The notes under the pieces are model-generated. The model saw only the letters and a program-made list of their open reading frames with translations. It did not search any database and was not told where the DNA came from. Below are positions 1 to 5,336 of a stretch of DNA of 5,336 nucleotides, one piece after another; position 1 is the stretch's first letter, and the number at the start of each line of letters is the position of its first letter. The DNA is taken from contig JAEZCB010000050.1 in assembly GCA_023412755.1 (NCBI GenBank), positions 1-5,336 on the forward strand, in the 5' to 3' direction. The translations under genes and the position numbers were made by a program. Origin of the DNA: Bacteroidota bacterium. Lineage in GTDB: Bacteria; Bacteroidota; Bacteroidia; Flavobacteriales_F; PHOS-HE28.

Positions 1-312
1 TTGGATCCGTTCATTCAACAGTGGCAGTATATCGAAGAAGATGGTGGATAGGGATCCGAATACGGTCACATCACCCAACTCGTTCAACCGCCTGGCGATC
101 TTCTCCAGCGCTTTGGCCCCGCTGAGCGGATGGTTGAGCAGGTGGGGCAGCATGATCACGGTGCCTGCGGCCTCAAACCGCGGTGCCAGCGACCGGTCAT
201 TGGAGAACCCATGTATGATGATCAGTGGATCATGGTCCGCAATGGTGCCGGCTATCCGTGCATGCACCAACTCCGCACCGCCGATGCGCATGTGCGGAAA
301 GAAGAATACATG
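1..312 (-). other. GT4-like N-terminal Rossmann half-domain at the C-terminus of the family 2 protein
   Basis: This is the part of the left-edge gene from about residue 303 on. It reads as a hydrophobic strand, FPHMRIGGAE, a helix, a second strand (PLIIIHGF, 331-338), further strand-like segments around VIMLPH (354-359) and VTVFGS (384-389), and then a hydrophobic stretch TIFFDILPLL. That alternation and the GGAE loop match the acceptor-binding half of GT-B family 4 enzymes. The donor-binding half, with its EX7E motif, would lie beyond the window, so it cannot be confirmed that the domain is complete or active. Confidence 0.6.
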
Positions 313-1218
313 CCGGCCCTTCCATTCCCGGAGGGTCCGTTCCAGCAGCCGCTCTTCGCGCAGCAATTCCAGGGGCGAATAGGTGATGGCCCTTTTCAGT
401 GAACGTGCACCGGTGCGCGTGGTGTTGAGCAGGTGCCTTGCGAAATTGCGGGCATGGGCATTCGCCAACTGGGTATGGAAGCTGTTGATCCTGCCCCTTC
501 GCCACTCGCTCAACGCGAAACCTCTCCGGGCGCGCATAAGCCGCTTTTCTAAGGGTTCCTGCCGCTTGGCGATGCCGGTCATGCTGCCCGGGTGCATCCG
601 GTATCGCAACAGCGGTTCCGGGATCTTCGCGATCTTATTTCCTTTGGATAACAGCCGTAGCCACAGGTCCCAGTCCTCTGTTCCTTTTTGATCGAGCGAA
701 TAGCGTTCATCGCCCAAGGCGCTGCGGCGGATCATCACGGAGGGATGCGCGATGCAGTTGGTCTTCGGCATCATGCGCCGGATCTCTTCCGGGGTGATGC
801 AGGCCTGATCGGTATCCCAGACACCGGTCACTTCACCATCGGTGTTGATCAATTCCACGGTGGAGGCCACCACCACCACATCAGGATGTTCATCCAGGAA
901 ATCTTTCTGGATCTGCAGTCGCTGCGGATGCATGATGTCGTCCCCATCCATGCGTGCGATGTAGGATCCCCGTGCGAGTTCGAGCCCTTCATTCAGTGTT
1001 GCGTTCAAGCCCGTGTTCCGCTCATGGAAGACCATGCGGATGCGCGGATCGGTGAAGGAGCGGATGATCTCCTGGCAACCATCGGTTGAGAGATCATCGA
1101 TGATCAACAGCTCGAAGTCGATGAATGTTTGATCCAGCACACTTTGGATGGTTTCCGCAAGGAACCGCGCCGAATTGTAGATCGGCAGCAATACAGTGAT
1201 GGCTGGCGCCTGCTTCAT
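1..1218 (-). CDS. Family 2 glycosyltransferase fused to a GT4-like domain (3' end cut off by the window)
   Basis: The 406 codons visible here lack a stop, so the protein continues past the left edge. Residues 6 to about 210 form a GT-A, family 2 catalytic domain. They show the N-terminal nucleotide-binding strand (ITVLLPIYNSARFL), DDLSTD at 41-46, a metal-binding DGDD at 91-94 (the DxD motif), HPS at 158-160, the likely catalytic-base motif ED at 181-182 followed by WDLWLR, and an RYRMHPGS lid segment at 205-212. A charged linker runs to about residue 300. A new beta-strand/glycine-loop start then follows (VFFFPHMRIGGAELVHARI, 304-322), resembling the N-terminal Rossmann half of GT4 transferases with their GGAE motif. 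The protein is therefore probably a two-domain transferase adding one or two sugars to a lipid-linked glycan in the cytoplasm; donors and linkages cannot be read from sequence. The ATG overlaps the fucosyltransferase stop as ATGA, which fixes the start and implies translational coupling. The family 2 assignment is secure; the second activity is inferred. Confidence 0.9.
   Translation of the reverse strand, partial: MKQAPAITVLLPIYNSARFLAETIQSVLDQTFIDFELLIIDDLSTDGCQEIIRSFTDPRIRMVFHERNTGLNATLNEGLELARGSYIARMDGDDIMHPQRLQIQKDFLDEHPDVVVVASTVELINTDGEVTGVWDTDQACITPEEIRRMMPKTNCIAHPSVMIRRSALGDERYSLDQKGTEDWDLWLRLLSKGNKIAKIPEPLLRYRMHPGSMTGIAKRQEPLEKRLMRARRGFALSEWRRGRINSFHTQLANAHARNFARHLLNTTRTGARSLKRAITYSPLELLREERLLERTLREWKGRHVFFFPHMRIGGAELVHARIAGTIADHDPLIIIHGFSNDRSLAPRFEAAGTVIMLPHLLNHPLSGAKALEKIARRLNELGDVTVFGSLSTIFFDILPLLNERIQ
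1215..1218 (-). other. ATGA stop/start overlap (fucosyltransferase to GT2-GT4 gene)
   Basis: The TGA stop of the fucosyltransferase (1217-1215) and the ATG of the next gene (1218-1216) share bases in the string ATGA. The upstream bases read GGGTGCAGCT, with no purine-rich Shine-Dalgarno sequence. Initiation therefore probably depends on ribosomes that have just terminated. This coupling is inferred from the layout, not shown. Confidence 0.8.
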
Positions 1219-2105
1219 AGCTGCACCCAATCAGCGGGTATGAGGTCCTTCGAACTTACGCGCGGATCCCTGAACCATTGTTTCGGGGCCACCACGATCT
1301 TCTGCGGGTCGGCGTTGAGCCATGCTCCCCACCAGCTGAAACTGCTGTTGGCGATGATGTGGTGGCGGCAATATGACATCAGGCGCATGTCCATGTAGGA
1401 CCGATCTCCGGTATTATGCGTGATGAAGGTCGTGGGATGATCGAAACGCATATTCCGCCGCACCCATTCCGGATCATCGGAAAAAATGAATAATTCCGGC
1501 TCCGGCTTGCGACCACGGATATGGGAGATGCCTGCTGCATAATACTCAAGCCCGCAATTCGCATAGAATGCTGAAGCATTGGGATCGGAAACATAATCAC
1601 CACGCCTGATGTGCAGGCTTATGCTGTTCGCCGTTCCCATGCGCATGGCCAGATCATGATCAAGGGAAGTCAAGGGTTGTTTGAATGCGAATTCCCTGCG
1701 GATGGTCTCTGCGGCCGGGAGGAAATATTTTTCCGATTGCCAGTAGCCATTCAGCAAGACCCTGCCACGCGCATCCGCTGTGGAAGGCTGGTAGCCCTGC
1801 ACCCGGTCGGTATGATACCCATGACCCTGAACACGCCTTAACTCTCGTTCTAGCGTAGCACCGATCCCCGAACGCTCGAAACACAGGAATGGCCGGAGGT
1901 CGCGGGCTGCGGCCTTTTCCGCCTGGATCGGGAAAATGTCCAACTCGAACGGCCGCTGGGTATGGATGCCGTCCTTCTTCGCGAAGAAGCCAAGGTCCAG
2001 AAGCAATGGTGATCCTTGTCGCAGAGCGATAGCACGGCCTGCGGCATACTGGAACATCTGGTTGCCCAGACCGCCCATCAACCGCGTGATCACCACCGCT
2101 TTCAT
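1215..2105 (-). CDS. Family 11 glycosyltransferase, probable alpha-1,2-fucosyltransferase
   Basis: This 296-residue protein has the usual length and motifs of family 11 transferases, which move L-fucose from GDP-fucose to a galactose-type acceptor in alpha-1,2 linkage. Seen in the sequence: the N-terminal GGLGNQMFQYAAGRA at 11-24, GYWQSEKYF at 120-128, the GDP-fucose-binding HIRRGDYV at 165-172, FIFSDD at 206-211, and the C-terminal IIANSSFSWWGAWLN at 250-264. All the family hallmarks are present and none looks damaged. No signal peptide or membrane span is evident, as expected for a cytoplasmic enzyme. An in-frame ATG at 2135 would add ten residues (MVKTPAQGHP). I prefer 2105 because it gives the ATGA overlap seen at other junctions and places the conserved strand (KAVVITRLMGGLGNQ) right at the N-terminus. 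The deoxysugar and acceptor are inferred from the family; some members may have other specificities. It is probably translationally coupled to both neighbours. Confidence 0.95.
   Translation of the reverse strand: MKAVVITRLMGGLGNQMFQYAAGRAIALRQGSPLLLDLGFFAKKDGIHTQRPFELDIFPIQAEKAAARDLRPFLCFERSGIGATLERELRRVQGHGYHTDRVQGYQPSTADARGRVLLNGYWQSEKYFLPAAETIRREFAFKQPLTSLDHDLAMRMGTANSISLHIRRGDYVSDPNASAFYANCGLEYYAAGISHIRGRKPEPELFIFSDDPEWVRRNMRFDHPTTFITHNTGDRSYMDMRLMSYCRHHIIANSSFSWWGAWLNADPQKIVVAPKQWFRDPRVSSKDLIPADWVQL
2102..2105 (-). other. ATGA stop/start overlap (GT2 to fucosyltransferase)
   Basis: The TGA stop of the middle family 2 gene (2104-2102) overlaps the chosen ATG of the fucosyltransferase (2105-2103). 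An AAGG about eight bases upstream of the ATG could serve as a weak ribosome-binding site. This overlap is the main reason to prefer the shorter fucosyltransferase start. Confidence 0.7.
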
Positions 2106-3010
2106 GGGATGGCCTTGCGCAGGCGTTTTAACCATATATATGCGGAGAACGAACCGAATGTGCGACTGTAGAAAGCGGCCTTCATGCCGGGGGACAGCGT
2201 GGATGAAACAAAATCGAATGCTTCTTTCCGATCCCTTGATCTCAAAATGTATTCACCGATCAAATGTCCCCAAAGCTTCAGTACTTCCGGGTTTCCTTGC
2301 ACCCTGGGGAACCACTTCATGAAGAATTTGACCAGATTCCCCAGCATCAACCGGCCATCCTGTTGCATGGATGCGTGCTGCCTTATCGCCACCAATTCAT
2401 CCTCGACACGATCCACTCGATACCGTTCACTGATGCGCAGCCATAGATCCCAATCCTCAACAGCCCGCAGATCCGGATCGAACATGCCCAGTGTATCCAG
2501 ACATTCCCGCCTCACAACTGCTGCCGACGCGCTGCCATTGATGAAATTGCCATGGAGCAGCGTGTCGAAGATCATTCCCGCTGGCATGGGTCTTTTCGCG
2601 GATGTTGGAAGCGTGGGTCCACTATTCGCATCGATGGCTGAAGTGCCGCAGTAGACCAGACCCAGGCCGTCGTCTTCATCGCTGCGGAACAGGGCCATTT
2701 GAAGTTCGAGCTTTTTCGGATGCCAGAGATCATCGGCATCGAGGAAAGCAACGAAAGGCGAAACCCCATGACCGATACCCGCATTGCGTGCAACGCTCTG
2801 CCCCGCATTCGGCTGGTCGACCACCAGAACTTCCACAACGCCGGCATGATCCGCAGCGAGCTGGCGGGCGAGATCCGCTGTGTCATCGGTGGATCCGTCA
2901 TTCACCACGATCACACGGGCAGGGGGGAGCGTTTGGGCGAGAACGGACCGCAGGGTGTCGCCGATGTACCGGGCGGCATTATAGGCCGGTATCACCACAT
3001 CCACCTTCAT
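2102..3010 (-). CDS. Family 2 glycosyltransferase (GT-A fold)
   Basis: This 302-residue protein is an inverting-type family 2 transferase using a nucleotide-diphosphate sugar. It opens directly with the nucleotide-binding strand (MKVDVVIPAYNAARYI). It then shows VNDGSTDD at 36-43, the QPNAGQSVARNAGI segment at 66-79, the metal-binding FLDADDLW at 89-96, the catalytic-base motif ED at 185-186 within a VEDWDLWLRI stretch, and AIRQHASM at 208-215 as the closing lid. The last 70 residues carry no recognisable motif and end in a basic, amphipathic segment that might touch the membrane (inference). An in-frame ATG at 3025 would add MESRG. I prefer 3010 because GGAAAG lies seven bases upstream and the family's N-terminus usually begins here, but either is possible. 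The gene lies 39 bases after the GT4 stop and overlaps the fucosyltransferase by four bases. Sugar specificity is unknown. Confidence 0.94.
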   Translation of the reverse strand: MKVDVVIPAYNAARYIGDTLRSVLAQTLPPARVIVVNDGSTDDTADLARQLAADHAGVVEVLVVDQPNAGQSVARNAGIGHGVSPFVAFLDADDLWHPKKLELQMALFRSDEDDGLGLVYCGTSAIDANSGPTLPTSAKRPMPAGMIFDTLLHGNFINGSASAAVVRRECLDTLGMFDPDLRAVEDWDLWLRISERYRVDRVEDELVAIRQHASMQQDGRLMLGNLVKFFMKWFPRVQGNPEVLKLWGHLIGEYILRSRDRKEAFDFVSSTLSPGMKAAFYSRTFGSFSAYIWLKRLRKAIP

Positions 3011-3017
3011 GCCGCGG

Positions 3018-3023
3018 CTTTCC
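3018..3023 (-). promoter_or_regulatory. Shine-Dalgarno-like GGAAAG before the GT2 start at 3010
   Basis: GGAAAG sits seven bases upstream of the ATG at 3010-3008. It overlaps the alternative in-frame ATG at 3025. It is the best purine-rich site before any start in the window and is the reason for choosing the shorter protein. The match is only moderate. Confidence 0.35.
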
Positions 3024-3049
3024 ATGTGCGCGGCGAAGATCGTTCATGA

Positions 3050-4228
3050 TCAGGATAGAAGACGTTCATATTCCTCCACATACCGCTTCGCTATCCCCGC
3101 CCAGGTGAACCGCTCCTTCCATGCAATATGACCGTTTTCGCCTGCGGCTTTCAACCGTTTTGGATCATGCAGTAGTTCAGTGAGCATCTTCGCTCCTTGC
3201 TCCACATCCACATTCCACCAACCGTTCTTATCCGTGGTACCTGGAATGGTCCATCCACCATTGCTCCAGCGGGCGATCTCCTCGGAATTCCCGGCGGTGG
3301 ATGAAAGGAACGGAATGCCTGCGGCCATTGCCTCGAAGAGCACGATGGGTGAGCATTCCACCCTGCTTGGAAAGAGGAACAGATCGGCCTGGCGCATGGC
3401 CGCCACAGTACGCGGACGATCCAACTGAAGAAAGAGGATCTCCTTCCGAAACCTGTGTTGTTTCCACCGCAAAGGCAGATAACGGAGTCCACTCCGATAC
3501 TCTTTTTCAAAGCGGCCGATATCGCTTCCAACGAACACCAGCACGGCATCACCGGTATCCGCTTTCAGGAATATGCGCACCGCTTCTTCATGGCCCTTGA
3601 TACCGGTGGCGCCACCCACGTGTACGATCACTTTCCTATGCGGCGCGATCCCATATTCCTCGCGTATGCCGGCCTGCAAAGGGGCGAGGAATTCTTCTTC
3701 CGCAGCGCCATTTGGAATGATGGCGATCGCTTCCACACCGTGCTCTTTGGCGAAGCGGATGTCCTGATAGGTCTCGGAAAGGAAGATGTTGAGGTCCATC
3801 CGGCGCATCCATGCCGGCATGTGCTGGAAGTATGCCTTGAAGAGGGGCGATCGCAATTGTGAAAAACCGGTTGGAACGAAGACCTTTTTGCCCGGTATAT
3901 CATCCAGATGATGCAGCACCAGATCCGTGGCCCATTGCTGTGCGGCGAAGAGCGTGATGATGTCGAAACCACCGCCACGCAAAGCCCTCAGATACGCTTC
4001 CGTTTCGCCACTGTAGCCCACCACGGGGTTACCCTGCGCCTTGAAGGAACGGACATGGACCCTGTTGATGGGATCCCCCTGCCGGCCCGGATGGTGCGAT
4101 GTGAACACAGTGACGCCATGCCCCATGGCCGCGATGCGCTCCGATAACTGGCGCACCACCTCCTGCATGCCGCCCACCGCAGGGTGATAGCTCTCCACGC
4201 AATGCGCTATGCGAAGCGGCCGGTCCAT
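3050..4228 (-). CDS. Family 4-type glycosyltransferase (GT-B fold)
   Basis: This 392-residue protein has the normal length and two-Rossmann-domain layout of retaining GT4 enzymes. The N-terminal acceptor domain starts RIAHCVESYHPAVGGMQEVV, with the glycine loop at 19-20, followed by VTVFTSHHP at 39-47. The hinge region carries IAIIPNGAAEEEF at 168-180, a typical domain-boundary motif. The donor domain begins VIVHVGGATGIKGHEEAV (200-217), includes DLFLFPSRVECSP, and has the EX7E motif at E291 and E299 (ECSPIVLFE) before AMAAGIPFLSS. The C-terminal helix (FTWAGIAKRYVEEYERLL) packs back on the first domain in this family. Compared with the common VGR...KG form, the arginine position is glycine (G206) while the lysine is kept (K211). 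The ATG at 4228 is preferred. A GTG at 4279 would add 17 residues and overlap the upstream gene by 31 bases. The gap to the upstream stop is 20 bases. Donor sugar is unknown. Confidence 0.95.
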   Translation of the reverse strand: MDRPLRIAHCVESYHPAVGGMQEVVRQLSERIAAMGHGVTVFTSHHPGRQGDPINRVHVRSFKAQGNPVVGYSGETEAYLRALRGGGFDIITLFAAQQWATDLVLHHLDDIPGKKVFVPTGFSQLRSPLFKAYFQHMPAWMRRMDLNIFLSETYQDIRFAKEHGVEAIAIIPNGAAEEEFLAPLQAGIREEYGIAPHRKVIVHVGGATGIKGHEEAVRIFLKADTGDAVLVFVGSDIGRFEKEYRSGLRYLPLRWKQHRFRKEILFLQLDRPRTVAAMRQADLFLFPSRVECSPIVLFEAMAAGIPFLSSTAGNSEEIARWSNGGWTIPGTTDKNGWWNVDVEQGAKMLTELLHDPKRLKAAGENGHIAWKERFTWAGIAKRYVEEYERLLS

Positions 4229-4248
4229 CCGGGGCGAAGGTCGGGCAA

Positions 4249-5286
4249 CTAGGGCTTTTGTCCTTTGCCATCCATCCACGGCTGCCGCACTGGTCGCGAA
4301 AAAGCCCGTGTCTTCAAGAGGCGATCCAGGATCCGGGCCGGTCTTCCTTTGCCAGGCACGATCCGGAAGCTGGACAGCATGGAATGTGCGAAAGCACGCA
4401 TGTTCTGCTGGTCGGTGGCATCGCCCCCATAGCGCTGCATCAGCTTGGAAAGCATGGTGTGCATGGTACTGAACTCATGAGCGCTTACGCTGGTCATTCC
4501 CATGCCGGCGCGTATGATCTTCTCCAATATGGCCTTGGGAATGGCCGGGAATTCATGCCGGAAATTCCGCCGGCGTTGCTCCATTAATCGCTCTTCCCTG
4601 GCCGAATTGCGTGAGATGCTTGTAGGGATCTCACGGTAAAGCATCAGCTCCTTCGGAAGATTGGAGACGCGCGTGACCCGCACCATGCGCGTCCACATCT
4701 CAAGATCCTCGTAAACAGCGGGATCCTCAAGATAGGGTCCGGTGACGCCGATGACCGAACGCCGGAACATCATCGACGGATGCACGAAGGGTGAATCGAA
4801 TAGGAGAAAGAAGCGCAGGTAGGCATGGGAGGTGGGGTGACGCAGGGCGGTGCGCGGCCGCAGTTCCATGTCGGTAACGGTGGCCCAGGTGCCAAGTGCG
4901 CCTACCTCGGGATGCGCCTGCATGTAAGCCACCTGTTCTTCGATACGCGTGGGCAGTGCCACATCATCATGATCATGCCGGGCTATGAGGGCTGCACGGG
5001 CGGCCTTCAATCCGGTGTTCAAAGCACCCGGCAGACCGGTGTTCTTCTGTTCTATGTAACGTATGCGCGGATCACCGATGGCTTTGATCACCTCTCCCGA
5101 GCGGTCGGTGCTACCATCGTTCACCACGATCACCTCCATATCGCGGAAGGTCTGATCCAGGATGCTGTGGATCGCCTGCTCCACATAGTTCTCGGAATTA
5201 TAGACCGGGATCACCACGCTCACGGCCGGGGCCGGTCCATCCGGATCGATCCGCTCTGCTTCTTCGGCCGTGGATAGCTCCTTCAC
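4249..5286 (-). CDS. Family 2 glycosyltransferase (GT-A fold), GTG start proposed
   Basis: This protein is 345 residues long if it starts at the GTG. An acidic lead of about 22 residues precedes the catalytic domain, which shows VSVVIPVYNSENYV, VNDGSTDR at 55-62, a DPRIRYIEQKNTGLPGALN segment, the metal-binding HDHDD at 104-108, HPS at 169-171 and the catalytic-base motif ED at 193-194. The region matching the usual YRxH lid reads LYREIPTSIS, so the histidine seen in the other two family 2 genes here is replaced. The C-terminal third is rich in basic residues and methionine, with no domain I recognise. It resembles the left-edge gene closely (LDQTF, DPRIR, NTGL and HPS in the same order), so the two are probably paralogues. 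An ATG at 5334 would add 16 residues (MAARSGCTTQQDIPGE). I prefer GTG because it overlaps the upstream stop as GTGA, like other junctions. Substrate is unknown. Confidence 0.93.
   Translation of the reverse strand: MKELSTAEEAERIDPDGPAPAVSVVIPVYNSENYVEQAIHSILDQTFRDMEVIVVNDGSTDRSGEVIKAIGDPRIRYIEQKNTGLPGALNTGLKAARAALIARHDHDDVALPTRIEEQVAYMQAHPEVGALGTWATVTDMELRPRTALRHPTSHAYLRFFLLFDSPFVHPSMMFRRSVIGVTGPYLEDPAVYEDLEMWTRMVRVTRVSNLPKELMLYREIPTSISRNSAREERLMEQRRRNFRHEFPAIPKAILEKIIRAGMGMTSVSAHEFSTMHTMLSKLMQRYGGDATDQQNMRAFAHSMLSSFRIVPGKGRPARILDRLLKTRAFSRPVRQPWMDGKGQKP
5283..5286 (-). other. GTGA stop/start overlap (upstream gene to first GT2)
   Basis: A TGA at 5285-5283 closes the frame entering from the right edge. 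It overlaps an in-frame GTG (5286-5284) of the family 2 gene. This is the same four-base arrangement as at 2105 and 1218, with GTG in place of ATG. It supports both the existence of the upstream gene and the shorter start of the transferase. Confidence 0.5.
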
Positions 5287-5336
5287 CTCGCCGGGAATGT
5301 CTTGTTGAGTTGTGCATCCAGATCGCGCAGCCATAC
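5283..5336 (-). CDS. C-terminal tail of an unidentified upstream gene (partial)
   Basis: Reading from the right edge, a second minus-strand frame stays open for 17 codons (VWLRDLDAQLNKTFPAR) and stops at TGA. The peptide looks like an ordinary amphipathic protein C-terminus. Its stop forms a GTGA overlap with the following transferase, in keeping with the rest of the cluster. Seventeen codons are far too few to name a family, and an open frame this short could be chance. The overlap pattern is the main support. By context it is probably another glycan-assembly gene. Confidence 0.45.
   Translation of the reverse strand, partial: VWLRDLDAQLNKTFPAR

Noticed and set aside
688..1089. Plus-strand frame with a histidine-rich run (GGGHHHHIRM)
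   Set aside because: It lies wholly inside the left-edge family 2 gene. The histidines are the reverse strand of GTG/GTT valine codons in a VVVV stretch. There is no domain or start context of its own.
1092..1105. Perfect 14-base palindrome GATCATCGATGATC
   Set aside because: It falls in the codons for the IIDD motif of a family 2 domain, within a gene. With GATC so common and IIDD required by the fold, an operator role has no support.
3045..3047. ATG just after the GT4 stop as an alternative start for the middle family 2 gene
   Set aside because: It is in a different frame from the transferase and leads to a sequence without recognisable features.
3011..3049. Intergenic gap between the GT4 and middle family 2 genes as a promoter or terminator site
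   Set aside because: The 39 bases hold no convincing -10/-35 pair, hairpin or T-run. Everything about the spacing fits readthrough within one operon.
2602..3108. 168-codon plus-strand open frame
   Set aside because: It is antisense to the family 2 gene and the end of the GT4 gene, has a low-complexity arginine/proline/histidine composition and matches no family I know. The minus-strand genes have intact catalytic motifs across the same bases.
4825..5277. 150-codon plus-strand open frame
   Set aside because: It is antisense to the catalytic core of the first family 2 gene. Its histidine- and glycine-rich sequence is what reverse-reading of Asp, Val and Thr codons gives.

Overview
All the coding capacity of this window lies on the minus strand. 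It holds part of one compact gene cluster for building a surface polysaccharide or oligosaccharide. There are five glycosyltransferase genes, plus the last few codons of a further gene at the right edge. Read in the direction of transcription (from high to low coordinates) they are: the tail of an unidentified upstream gene (5336-5283), a family 2 glycosyltransferase (5286-4249), a GT4-type GT-B glycosyltransferase (4228-3050), a second family 2 enzyme (3010-2102), a family 11 (alpha-1,2-fucosyltransferase-like) enzyme (2105-1215), and a third family 2 enzyme whose C-terminus opens into a second, GT4-like domain before the window cuts it off (1218-1).

The junctions are tight. Three are 4-base stop/start overlaps (GTGA at 5286-5283, ATGA at 2105-2102 and 1218-1215). 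The other two have gaps of 20 and 39 bases. I see no promoter, terminator, RNA gene, mobile element, CRISPR array or intergenic stretch over 40 bases. The genes are best read as one polycistronic transcript whose promoter lies beyond the right edge and whose end lies beyond the left edge.

The likely division of labour (inference) is that the five transferases act one after another at the cytoplasmic face of the membrane, each adding a sugar from a nucleotide-sugar donor to a growing lipid-linked glycan. The family 11 enzyme would add L-fucose from GDP-fucose, or a similar deoxysugar. No flippase, polymerase, priming transferase or sugar-nucleotide synthesis gene is in the window, so whether the product is O-antigen, capsule, exopolysaccharide or a glycoprotein glycan cannot be decided here.

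The organism is a bacterium with GC of roughly mid-50s percent (judged from a few lines, not computed). Shine-Dalgarno sequences before most starts are weak or absent, which would suit Bacteroidota among others, but the taxon is not established. Composition looks uniform across the window, with no sign of a transfer boundary. GATC is strikingly common throughout. Nothing here amounts to a new kind of system. The points most worth a second look are the family 2/GT4 fusion at the left edge and the overlap-based start corrections.
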